Part shown: positions 1 through 6,400 of the stretch, one piece after another | How the letters are laid out: each line of letters begins with the position of its first letter | How positions within the stretch are numbered: position 1 is the first letter of the stretch | The notes under the pieces: model-generated | What the model was told of the DNA's origin: nothing | What the model saw: only the letters and a program-made list of their open reading frames with translations | The model's database searches: none | Translations under genes and position numbers: made by a program | Assembly: GCA_005882155.1 (NCBI GenBank) | Contig: VBCQ01000379.1 | Coordinates: forward strand, 1 to 7,814 | DNA length: 7,814 nucleotides | Reading direction: 5' to 3' | Origin: Betaproteobacteria bacterium | GTDB taxonomy: Bacteria > Pseudomonadota > Gammaproteobacteria > Burkholderiales > Burkholderiaceae_C

Positions 1-1602
1 GGTCTTGCAGTGCACGCAATTCTGCGCGTTGATCTGCAATCGCTCCGTACCGCCATCGTTGACGAACTCGTAGACCCCCGCCGGGCAATAGCGTGACTCG
101 GGGCCGGCGTACTTCGCAAGATTGACCTGCACCGGGATCGAGTTGTCCTTCAGCGTCAAATGCGCCGGCTGGTTTTCTTCGTGGTTGGTGTTGCTGACGA
201 ACACGCTGCTCAGCCGATCGAAGGTCAGCTTGCCGTCGGGCTTCGGGTAGACGATTTGCGGGCACTGGTCGGCCGGCAGCAGCATCGCGTTGTCGGGCTT
301 GTCGCGATGCAGCGTCCACGGGGGGCGCTTGATGCCGAGCTTGAGCAACAGCCACTGCTCGATGCCGGTCATCAGTGTCCCGATCCAGAAGCCCTTCTTG
401 AACCACGGCTTGAAATTGCGCGTGACCTGCAACTCGTCGAACAGCCAGCTCTTCTCGAAGGCCTCGGGGTAGGCCGCAAGCTCGTCGTGCTGACGACCGG
501 CCGTCACCGCGGCGAACGCTGCCTCGCCGGCCAGCATGCCGGTCTTGATCGCAGAGTGGCTGCCCTTGATGCGCGCGGCGTTCATGAAGCCGGCATCGCA
601 GCCGACGAGTGCGCCGCCGGGGAATACCGTCTTCGGCAGGCACTGCGGCATACCGTTGTTGATCGCGCGTGCGCCGTAGCTCAAGCGCTTGCCGCCTTCG
701 AGGTGCTGGCGAATCCGCGGATGCGTTTTCCAGCGTTGCATCTCTTCGAACGGACTCAGCCACGGGTTCTGGTAGTCGAGGCCCATCACGAAGCCGAGCG
801 TGACCTTGTTGCCTTCGAGGTGGTACAGGAAGCCACCGCCGAACGTATGCGTGTCCATTGGCCAGCCAGCGGTGTGGACGACGAGACCGGGGCGGGCCTT
901 CGCCGGGTCGACCTCCCACAGTTCCTTGACGCCGATCGCCCAGCTTTGCGGATCGCGCCCTTCGTCGAGCTTGTACTTCGCGATCAGCTGCTTGCCGAGA
1001 TGGCCGCGCGCGCCCTCGGCGAAGATCGTGTACTTGGCATGCAGCTCCATGCCGAGCTGAAAGTTCTCGGTCGGCTCTCCGTCCTTGCCGACTCCGAGAT
1101 TGCCGGTGGCCACGCCCTTGACGGAGCCGTCGTCGTTGTAGAGCACTTCGGCCGCAGCGAAGCCGGGGAAGATCTCGACGCCGATGCTCTCGGCATGCGT
1201 CGCCATCCAGCGCACCACGTTGCCGAGGCTGATGACGTAGTTGCCCTCGTTGTGCATCGGCAAGGGCACCAGCCAGTCGGGTGTGCGCCATGCGCCGGTT
1301 TCGGTGAGGAACAGGATGTCGTCGCCGGTCACCGGTTGATTCAGCGGCGCGCCGAGCTCCTTCCAGTTCGGGATCAACTCGCTGATCGCGCGCGGGTCCA
1401 TCACCGCGCCGGACAGGATGTGCGCGCCGGGCTCGGACCCCTTTTCGAGCACGACGACCGACACCTCCTTGCCTTGCTCTGCGGCGAGCTGCTTGATGCG
1501 GATCGCGGTGGCCAAGCCGCCGGGGCCGGCGCCGATGACGAGCACGTCGTACTCCATCGCTTCGCGCGGGCCGTATTTTTCGAGGATGGCTTGGGGGGTC
1601 AT
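1..1602 (-). CDS. Electron transfer flavoprotein-ubiquinone oxidoreductase (ETF-QO), 3' end cut by window edge
   Basis: A membrane-associated flavo/iron-sulphur enzyme that takes electrons from reduced ETF, loaded by acyl-CoA and other dehydrogenases, and reduces ubiquinone. Translating the minus strand from 1602 gives 534 uninterrupted codons to base 1. An N-terminal dinucleotide-binding motif for FAD is seen at residues 20-30 (VLIVGAGPGGL). The family segment GFMNAARIKGSHSAIKTGM lies at about 338-356. The C-terminal 4Fe-4S ligands are Cys506 (RYCPAGVYEF) and Cys530/Cys533 (NCVHCKT); the fourth cysteine should lie just past the edge. Bacterial homologues are about 550-560 residues, so roughly 20 are missing. 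The ATG at 1602 has AAGGAA as ribosome binding site shortly upstream, and the family N-terminus begins there. The gene is divergent from the SDR and shares a palindrome-containing intergenic region with it. Because no stop lies inside the window, a simple ORF search misses this gene and reports an antisense shadow instead. The identification is very secure. Confidence 0.97.
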   Translation of the reverse strand, partial: MTPQAILEKYGPREAMEYDVLVIGAGPGGLATAIRIKQLAAEQGKEVSVVVLEKGSEPGAHILSGAVMDPRAISELIPNWKELGAPLNQPVTGDDILFLTETGAWRTPDWLVPLPMHNEGNYVISLGNVVRWMATHAESIGVEIFPGFAAAEVLYNDDGSVKGVATGNLGVGKDGEPTENFQLGMELHAKYTIFAEGARGHLGKQLIAKYKLDEGRDPQSWAIGVKELWEVDPAKARPGLVVHTAGWPMDTHTFGGGFLYHLEGNKVTLGFVMGLDYQNPWLSPFEEMQRWKTHPRIRQHLEGGKRLSYGARAINNGMPQCLPKTVFPGGALVGCDAGFMNAARIKGSHSAIKTGMLAGEAAFAAVTAGRQHDELAAYPEAFEKSWLFDELQVTRNFKPWFKKGFWIGTLMTGIEQWLLLKLGIKRPPWTLHRDKPDNAMLLPADQCPQIVYPKPDGKLTFDRLSSVFVSNTNHEENQPAHLTLKDNSIPVQVNLAKYAGPESRYCPAGVYEFVNDGGTERLQINAQNCVHCKT

Positions 1603-1655
1603 GAAAGCGTTCCTTGGAGCCTGGACTGCCGCGATTCTACGGGGCCGAACGACAG

Positions 1656-1675
1656 AATAGAACGATCGTTCTATT
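1656..1675. promoter_or_regulatory. Perfect 20-bp palindrome, candidate TetR-family operator between ETF-QO and SDR
   Basis: The sequence AATAGAACGATCGTTCTATT is a perfect inverted repeat with no spacer, centred between 1665 and 1666. It sits 53 bp from the ETF-QO start and 79 bp from the SDR start, and is AT-richer than its surroundings at both ends. Gapless palindromes of this size and form are typical of TetR-family operators. TetR-type repressors are known to control fatty-acid and branched-chain acyl-CoA catabolism genes in betaproteobacteria. No TetR gene is in the window, so the regulator is unidentified. A weak extended -10-like TGCTATCGT at 1712-1720 could serve the rightward unit, but I would not rely on it. 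Confidence 0.6.
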
Positions 1676-1754
1676 TTTCATCGATGAGCGGTCGGCCGCG
1701 CGCTGCCTGCGTGCTATCGTTTCCGCAACACAGAACGAGCCGAGGAGCAGTCCC

Positions 1755-3200
1755 ATGAGCTATGCCATCGACCTGTCGGGGCGCGTCGCGCTCGTCACCG
1801 GCGCATCGAGCGGTCTCGGCATGCAGTTTGCGAAGACGCTCGCATCGGCCGGCTGCGGAGTCGTGCTGGCGGGTCGCCGCGTCGAGCGCTTGAAGACGCT
1901 GCGTGCCGAGATCGAGGCCAACGGCGGCGACGCGCATGTCGTGACGATCGACGTCACCGATCACGACAGCATCAAGGCCGCGGTCGCGCACGCCGAGACC
2001 GAGATGGGAACGCTCGACATCCTCATTAACAACTCGGGCGTCAGCACGACGCAAAAGCTCACCGACGTTCGCGAGGAAGACTACGACTACGTCTTCGACA
2101 CGAACACCAAAGGTGCCTTCTTCGTCGCGCAGGAAGTGGGAAAAAGGATGCTGGCGCGCGCGAAGGGCTCGGCGCCGGGCACCTTCACGGGAGGGCGCAT
2201 CGTCAACATCGCGTCGATGGCCGGGCTGCGCGTGCTGAGCCAGATCGGTGTCTACTGCATGAGCAAGGCCGCGGTTATCCACATGACGCGGGCGATGGCG
2301 CTCGAGTGGGGCAAGTACGGCATCAACGTCAACGCGATCTGCCCCGGCTACATCGACACCGAGATCAATCATCACCACTGGCACACCGAGCAAGGCAAGA
2401 AGCTCGTCGACATGCTGCCGCGCAAGCGCGTCGGTCAGCCGCAGGATCTGGACTCGGTGCTGATGATGTTGTGTGCGAACGAGAGCCACTTCATCAACGG
2501 CGCGGTGATCCAGGCCGGCCCTGCGCCGTCTGACGTGAGAGAGTTGTCTCTGTTGGAAGCACGCGTGTTGGGCGTGCTCGTCGAAAAGGCCCACACGGTT
2601 CCTGACAGCTATCCCTTGTCGCTGAACGCACTCGTGGCCGGCTGCAACCAGAAGACCGCACGCGAACCGGTGATCAATGCGATCGACGCCGAAGTGCAGG
2701 CTGCCGTCGATGCGTTGAAGACGCTGAGCCTTGCATTCGAGAGCAGCGGCTCGCGCGTCAGCCGCTACGAGCACAACATGGGCCGCGCGCTCGGCCTGCC
2801 ATCGCAATCGGTCGCGTTGCTCGCGGTGTTGATGCTGCGCGGCCCGCAGACGAGCGCCGAGCTGCGAACGAACTGTGAGCGGCTGCACCGCTTTGCCGAT
2901 GTGTCGTCGGTCGATGGTTTCCTCACCGAGCTCGCCGAGCGGCCGCTCGACAAGGGTGGCGCGCTGGTGGTCAAGCTGGCGCGTGCCGCCGGCGCGCGCG
3001 AGCCGCGCTGGGCCCATCTGCTGAGCGGTGCGGTCGATATGTCGGCGATCGCCGTTGCGGCCGAGTCGGATGACTTCGTTGCTGCCGGCGAACTCGCAGC
3101 GTTGAAGGCCCATCAGCGTGCAATGCAGGCCGAGATCGAAGCGCTGCGCGCGCAGGTAGACCGCCTCTACAACGAACTCGGCGTCAGCCGTTCGAGCTAA
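1755..3200 (+). CDS. Short-chain dehydrogenase/reductase fused in frame to a YceH (DUF480/UPF0502) protein
   Basis: One 481-residue reading frame joins two normally separate proteins. Residues 1 to about 255 are a classical NAD(P)-dependent SDR: cofactor motif TGASSGLG at 15-22, NNSG at 92-95 (usual form NNAG), catalytic Ser154, Tyr167 and Lys171 (YCMSK), and PG at 197-198. It probably acts on a hydroxyacyl/ketoacyl substrate, but that is inferred from context only. The SDR reads to FINGAVIQA and lacks only the last few usual residues. From about 261 the frame is a full YceH protein (ELSLLEARVLGVLVEK, then NALVAGCNQKTAREPV) with tandem winged-helix domains and a coiled-coil-like end at about 445-476. 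YceH function is poorly defined. The ATG at 1755 follows GAGGAG and matches the SDR N-terminus; an upstream in-frame extension to 1614 crosses the palindrome and is unlikely. A GTG at 2535 could start YceH alone but has no visible ribosome binding site. Either a true fusion or a one-base frameshift is possible. Confidence 0.85.
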   Translation: MSYAIDLSGRVALVTGASSGLGMQFAKTLASAGCGVVLAGRRVERLKTLRAEIEANGGDAHVVTIDVTDHDSIKAAVAHAETEMGTLDILINNSGVSTTQKLTDVREEDYDYVFDTNTKGAFFVAQEVGKRMLARAKGSAPGTFTGGRIVNIASMAGLRVLSQIGVYCMSKAAVIHMTRAMALEWGKYGINVNAICPGYIDTEINHHHWHTEQGKKLVDMLPRKRVGQPQDLDSVLMMLCANESHFINGAVIQAGPAPSDVRELSLLEARVLGVLVEKAHTVPDSYPLSLNALVAGCNQKTAREPVINAIDAEVQAAVDALKTLSLAFESSGSRVSRYEHNMGRALGLPSQSVALLAVLMLRGPQTSAELRTNCERLHRFADVSSVDGFLTELAERPLDKGGALVVKLARAAGAREPRWAHLLSGAVDMSAIAVAAESDDFVAAGELAALKAHQRAMQAEIEALRAQVDRLYNELGVSRSS

Positions 3201-3203
3201 TTG

Positions 3204-3623
3204 ATGCGAATCGACATTCCAGAGCAGAAGAAGCTGACGCTAACGATGACGATCCCGATCCGTTGGGGCGACATGGACGCGATGGGCCACGTCAACAACA
3301 CGCTGTATTTTCGCTACCTCGAGATCATTCGCATCGAGTGGCTGCATGGGATCGGCGGCGCGCCCGACCCGCGAGGCCAAGGGCCGGTGATCGTCAACAC
3401 GTTCTGCAATTTCATTCGACAGCTCGAATATCCCGGCGAGGTGCTGGCGAAGCACTACGTCGCGAATCCGGGAAGAACGAGCTTCGACACCTTCATCACC
3501 CTCGAGCGAACCGACGAGCCCGGCGTGCTCTATGCGACCGGCGGCGCGACGACGGTGTGGATCGACTTTCCACAGCAGAAACCGGTAGCGCTGCCGGATT
3601 GGTTGCGGGCGCAGTTCGACTGA
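3204..3623 (+). CDS. Acyl-CoA thioesterase, hot-dog fold (4HBT/YbgC-like)
   Basis: A 139-residue single-domain hot-dog thioesterase predicted to hydrolyse a cytoplasmic acyl- or aryl-CoA to the free acid and CoA. The family signature is plain at residues 20-40: RWGDMDAMGHVNN followed by TLYFRYLE. Asp25 is at the position of the catalytic Asp17 of Pseudomonas 4-hydroxybenzoyl-CoA thioesterase. The length is normal for the family. The ATG at 3204 comes 3 nt after the TAA of the SDR-YceH frame, and a TTG at 3201 immediately precedes it. ATG is the more natural start. There is no strong ribosome binding site, so translation is probably coupled to the upstream gene, and the two likely form one operon. 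The substrate cannot be read from sequence; the ETF-QO/SDR context suggests acyl-CoA metabolism. Its 3' end converges on the yjjJ-like gene with a 13-bp gap. Confidence 0.9.
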   Translation: MRIDIPEQKKLTLTMTIPIRWGDMDAMGHVNNTLYFRYLEIIRIEWLHGIGGAPDPRGQGPVIVNTFCNFIRQLEYPGEVLAKHYVANPGRTSFDTFITLERTDEPGVLYATGGATTVWIDFPQQKPVALPDWLRAQFD

Positions 3624-3636
3624 TTGCGGGTTCTCA

Positions 3637-4947
3637 TCAAGCGAGACGCCGCGCCAGTTCGTCAGCCACCTGGCGCAGACCGAGTCCTGCCGGTCGATGC
3701 TTCGCGAGCCGCGACCAGAACTCGCGCGCCGGCGGGCGAGCCGGGCCTGATGCGCTGACCGGGTCGAGCTCGAACGCGGCGTAGTCGGTCGCGCCTCCCA
3801 TGATCGGGTCGGGACGCCAGCGCATCGGAAGCATGTCGTAGATCGGTGCGAGCGTGAAGCGGCCGGCGGCGAGCGCGTCGATGTCGACGAACAGGCTCAG
3901 GTTGCCCGAATGCATGTCGCTGTTGCCGATCAGTCTGCCGAATTCGAGCAGGGCGCGCGCCTGGTCGGCGGCGACCGCGTCCAGCCTACCCTGGCGTGCC
4001 AGCGCCTCGCAAGTCGCGGCCCAGTTGGCGTAGGGTCCGGGGACGAAGCCCTCGTGCACGGCGCCGACCGCAACGACGTGGCGCCGGCCGGCAGCGCCAA
4101 GTCGATCGAAGCGCGGCGACAACAGGTACGTGCGTTCGGCGGTCTCGACGATGCGCGCGGCCGCGACGGCGACGCCATGCTCGGCGAGCACTTCGGCGGC
4201 AAGAGCCTCCGCATGCAGCAGGTCGTGCCACCGCTCTCCGAATGGCGTGCCGCGCGGCGGCGTGAACTTCACGAGGACGTGCGCATCGCTTTCCAGCAGC
4301 GCGAGAAACTTGGGCTGTTCACCGCCCGCCGACGAGCCGGCCGGCAGTGTTCGAGCGATGTCTCGTGCCAGCTCGTCGAGTGCCGCACCCGCACGCTTCG
4401 CATCCAAGGGCACGCGGTGATGGCCGGACGGCGCGGCCGGCTCGCCGAGGACGATGGCGCCTGGTGCATCGTGCAGGTGGAGCGCGGCGAACAGCGACAT
4501 CTCGAGGTTCCACGATTCAGGGTTCGCTGCGAGCCCCGATGAAGCCAGCCGTTGCGCCAGCAGGCGTCCGAGAAAGCCCTGCGGCTTCAGCGGAGCGAGG
4601 TACCACGGCAATCGGTCGCGCAGCGTGTCGTCGAGCGCGGGACCCACGACGTGCACGACGCTGCCGTTGCCGAGCAAGCTCAATGTGCCGATTCGCCGCG
4701 GCGTGCCGGCTTCGTCGATCCACCACAGCGCTTGCTGGGCGGGGTGGCCGAAGATCGGCTTGGCTACGCCGTAGCGGGTGTTGCGACCGCGCCCGAGGGT
4801 GAGGACCTGCGACGAGAGATCGGCCAGCAGGCGAGACATCGTCGGCTGACTCTTCCTCAGCGCCGCCTGCAACTCGCCGGACGTGGCGACGCCGCGTGCG
4901 GCGAGCTCCGCAAGAACGGCATGGTGGTCTCGGCTGAACGGATTCAT
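3637..4947 (-). CDS. yjjJ: HipA-family serine/threonine kinase toxin, YjjJ type, with N-terminal helix-turn-helix
   Basis: A 436-residue protein of the HipA kinase superfamily. Residues about 8-60 form a winged helix-turn-helix (SGELQAALRKSQPTMSRLLADL), the mark of the YjjJ subfamily and absent from classical HipA. The kinase core follows: a Gly-rich loop SSAGGEQPK at 205-213, in which Ser205/206 corresponds to the region of the HipA autophosphorylated Ser150; candidate ATP-binding Lys227; FDR at 280-282; catalytic-loop NSDMHSGN with Asp344 and Asn349; and metal-binding Asp371 in IYDMLP. All core residues are present, so the kinase looks intact. HipA of E. coli phosphorylates GltX; the YjjJ target is uncertain. 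No hipB-like antitoxin is adjacent, and the built-in helix-turn-helix may allow self-regulation. The ATG at 4947 lies inside the palindrome ATTCATGAAT and has only a weak ribosome binding site. The 85-bp upstream region is AT-rich with repeated TGAAT elements. Confidence 0.9.
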   Translation of the reverse strand: MNPFSRDHHAVLAELAARGVATSGELQAALRKSQPTMSRLLADLSSQVLTLGRGRNTRYGVAKPIFGHPAQQALWWIDEAGTPRRIGTLSLLGNGSVVHVVGPALDDTLRDRLPWYLAPLKPQGFLGRLLAQRLASSGLAANPESWNLEMSLFAALHLHDAPGAIVLGEPAAPSGHHRVPLDAKRAGAALDELARDIARTLPAGSSAGGEQPKFLALLESDAHVLVKFTPPRGTPFGERWHDLLHAEALAAEVLAEHGVAVAAARIVETAERTYLLSPRFDRLGAAGRRHVVAVGAVHEGFVPGPYANWAATCEALARQGRLDAVAADQARALLEFGRLIGNSDMHSGNLSLFVDIDALAAGRFTLAPIYDMLPMRWRPDPIMGGATDYAAFELDPVSASGPARPPAREFWSRLAKHRPAGLGLRQVADELARRLA

Positions 4948-5008
4948 GAATGCTTGAAAAGCTAAGGCTACGCCAGGCTGGTGAATAGAATATGAATAGA
5001 TTATGAAT
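4942..5008. promoter_or_regulatory. AT-rich upstream region of yjjJ-like gene with repeated TGAAT elements
   Basis: On the plus strand TGAAT occurs at 4982, 4993 and 5004, exactly 11 bp apart, inside imperfect copies of TGAATAGA. A fourth TGAAT at 4947 is half of the perfect palindrome ATTCATGAAT (4942-4951), which contains the yjjJ start codon. Helical-turn phasing of a repeated half-site, plus a palindromic copy over the start, suggests binding by a helix-turn-helix protein, perhaps the N-terminal domain of the YjjJ-like protein itself. This stretch is much more AT-rich than its neighbours and probably also carries the promoter, but I cannot pick -35/-10 boxes with confidence. Confidence 0.4.
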
Positions 5009-5009
5009 G

Positions 5010-5034
5010 AAAAATCGAGCGGCGCCCACGCCTC
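5010..5034 (-). terminator. Possible rho-independent terminator after the PAS-LuxR gene
   Basis: Read on the minus strand, a GGCG-TGGG-CGCC hairpin (5032-5021) starts right after the stop codon of the PAS-LuxR gene. GA/TC pairs outside a two-base bulge could extend it. It is followed by GCTCGA and then five T residues (5014-5010). The stem is short and the T-run is slightly displaced, so this is a modest candidate. If real, it separates the regulator transcript from the yjjJ-like gene downstream on the same strand. Confidence 0.35.
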
Positions 5035-5581
5035 AGCCGCGCAGCAGCTTCTGCACCAGCAGCGGTGTCGTCGCCGCGGCGTACTTCTTCATCAGCCGTG
5101 CCCGGTACACGTCGACGGTGCGCGGGCTGATCGCCAGGCGCTTGCCGATCTGCTTGCTCGTCAGCCCCTCGATCAACAGCGCGGCAATCTCGCGTTCGCG
5201 CGGCGTGAGGTCGGCCTTGACCTGACGCCGCGCCGACAGGTCCTCGAAGCTCCAGATGCCCGCGGCGTGGGGCTGCTTCGGATTCAGTGCCCGGCCCGAC
5301 ACATGGCACCAAAACAATTCGCCGCCGCGCTGGCGCTTCATCACGCGCTCGTCGGCGTACCAGCCGCGCGCATTGAGGCTGGCGACGATGCGCGCGCCGG
5401 TGCGCTCGAATTCGGCATGCGTCGGATACAGCACCTCGAACGACTGGCCGACGAGCTGCTCGCGCGACGCGCCGAACATGTCGAGCAGCTGCTGGTTGCA
5501 GTCGACCATCAGCCGGTTGCGCGAGATCACGAGGCCGATTGGCGCGAGATCGAATGCCACGCGGTAATCGGGGTCGCTCAT
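5033..5581 (-). CDS. PAS domain + LuxR/FixJ-type helix-turn-helix transcriptional regulator
   Basis: A 182-residue one-component regulator. Residues about 5-118 are a PAS sensor domain (FDLAPIGLVISRNR start, DMFGASREQLVGQSFEVLYP in the middle, GGELFWCHVSGRAL and GIWSFEDLSARR near the end). Residues about 122-180 are a LuxR-family DNA-binding domain (LTPREREIAALLIEGLTSKQ, then ISPRTVDVYRARLMKKY). The recognition-helix region closely resembles FixJ (ISPRTVEVHRANVMAK as I recall it). There is no receiver domain, so it is not a classical response regulator; the PAS presumably senses a small molecule or redox state. The ATG at 5581 has AGGA (plus-strand TCCT at 5590-5593) at good spacing. It is divergent from scoA across 98 bp containing an inverted repeat of FixJ-like half-sites, so it probably controls scoAB and perhaps itself. 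The domain calls are secure; the target is inferred from position. Confidence 0.92.
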   Translation of the reverse strand: MSDPDYRVAFDLAPIGLVISRNRLMVDCNQQLLDMFGASREQLVGQSFEVLYPTHAEFERTGARIVASLNARGWYADERVMKRQRGGELFWCHVSGRALNPKQPHAAGIWSFEDLSARRQVKADLTPREREIAALLIEGLTSKQIGKRLAISPRTVDVYRARLMKKYAAATTPLLVQKLLRG

Positions 5582-5611
5582 CGGGCTAGTCCTAGGTCGG
5601 CTTAGTCAATT

Positions 5612-5631
5612 CTACGTAACGACATACGTAG
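5612..5631. promoter_or_regulatory. Inverted repeat CTACGTA-N6-TACGTAG, candidate operator for the adjacent FixJ-type regulator
   Basis: Two perfect 7-bp arms, CTACGTA (5612-5618) and TACGTAG (5625-5631), flank a 6-bp spacer. The site is centred 40 bp from the PAS-LuxR start and 58 bp from the scoA start. The right arm read as ATACGTAG fits the MTAMGTAG consensus I recall for FixJ sites selected in vitro; the left arm read on the other strand is TTACGTAG, one base off. A CATGAT at 5650-5655 could be a -10 for scoA, which would put the site about 40 bases upstream of transcription start, a usual place for a LuxR-family activator. Binding itself is inferred. Confidence 0.6.
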
Positions 5632-5679
5632 TCCGATCGGGCTACGCTCCATGATTGGCCCAGATCCAGGAGACAGTGC

Positions 5680-6399
5680 ATGAAGAAGGTCTACCCGAGC
5701 GCGGCCGAAGCGCTCAAAGGCATCGTCAAGGACGGTCAGTTGCTGGCGGTCGGCGGCTTCGGCCTGTGCGGAATTCCCGAGGCGTTGATTGCGGCGCTGC
5801 GCGATTCCGGCGTGAAGAACCTGACGGTGATTTCGAACAATGCCGGCGTCGACGGCTTCGGGCTCGGCCAGCTGCTCGAGACGCGGCAGATCAAAAGGAT
5901 GATCTCGAGCTACGTCGGCGAGAACAAGGAGTTCGAGCGCCAGTATCTGGCCGGCGAGCTCGAGCTCGAGTTCACGCCGCAAGGCACGCTGGCCGAGAAG
6001 CTGCGGGCCGGCGGCGCCGGCATCCCCGCGTTCTTCACCAAGACCGGCGTCGGCACGATCGTCGCCGAGGGCAAGGAGACGCGCGAGTTCGATGGCGAGG
6101 TCTACGTGATGGAGCGCGCGCTGCTGCCCGAAGTGAGTCTGATCAAGGCGTACAAGGCCGACCGATCCGGCAACCTGGTGTTCCGCCGCACGGCGCGCAA
6201 CTTCAATCCGGCCGCAGCGATGGCCGGCAAGATCACTGTCGCCGAGGTCGAAGAAATCGTTCCCACCGGTTCAATCGACCCGGACGACGTTCATCTGGCC
6301 GGCATCTACGTGCACCGCATCGTGCTCAATGCGCATCCGGAAAAGCGCATCGAGAAACGCACGATCACCGAAAGAGCGACAGAAAAGAAGGGAGCCTGA
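5680..6399 (+). CDS. scoA: Succinyl-CoA:3-ketoacid CoA-transferase subunit A
   Basis: Alpha subunit of a cytoplasmic family I CoA-transferase that moves CoA from succinyl-CoA to acetoacetate, giving acetoacetyl-CoA for thiolysis. The 239-residue length is normal. The family I signature is complete at residues 18-33 (DGQLLAVGGFGLCGIP). Other family stretches include SNNAGVDGFGLGQLL at about 52-66, YVGENKEFERQYLAGELELEFTPQG split around 88-112, and the RTARNFNP segment near 170. The ATG at 5680 has AGGAGA at 5668-5673 with 6 nt spacing. The stop at 6397-6399 is followed one base later by the scoB start, so the two genes form an operon and the subunits are made together. A FixJ-like inverted repeat lies just upstream. 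AtoD-type acetate CoA-transferase alpha subunits are related, but the motif wording fits ScoA/Lps better. The C-terminal tail is lysine- and arginine-rich and looks unstructured. Confidence 0.95.
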   Translation: MKKVYPSAAEALKGIVKDGQLLAVGGFGLCGIPEALIAALRDSGVKNLTVISNNAGVDGFGLGQLLETRQIKRMISSYVGENKEFERQYLAGELELEFTPQGTLAEKLRAGGAGIPAFFTKTGVGTIVAEGKETREFDGEVYVMERALLPEVSLIKAYKADRSGNLVFRRTARNFNPAAAMAGKITVAEVEEIVPTGSIDPDDVHLAGIYVHRIVLNAHPEKRIEKRTITERATEKKGA

Positions 6400-6400
6400 G

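Noticed and set aside
1614..1754. In-frame N-terminal extension of the SDR
   Set aside because: It crosses the 20-bp palindrome and has no SDR similarity. The ATG at 1755 has a good ribosome binding site (GAGGAG) and the normal SDR N-terminus.
160..1758. 532-residue plus-strand open frame
   Set aside because: It is antisense to the ETF-QO gene, whose minus-strand translation matches the family from start codon to 4Fe-4S cysteines. The plus-strand protein has a shadow-like composition (rich in Ala, Arg, Leu, His) and no recognisable domain.
1671..3113. 480-residue minus-strand open frame opposite the SDR-YceH gene
   Set aside because: Long antisense frames are common in G+C-rich genes. This one is Arg/His/Gln-rich without domain motifs, while the plus strand shows SDR and YceH motifs.
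3624..3636. Terminator between the convergent thioesterase and yjjJ-like genes
   Set aside because: The gap is only 13 bp and shows no hairpin with a T-run.
3910..4542. 210-residue plus-strand frame opposite the yjjJ-like gene
   Set aside because: Shadow of the HipA-family gene, with no motifs and no ribosome binding site support.
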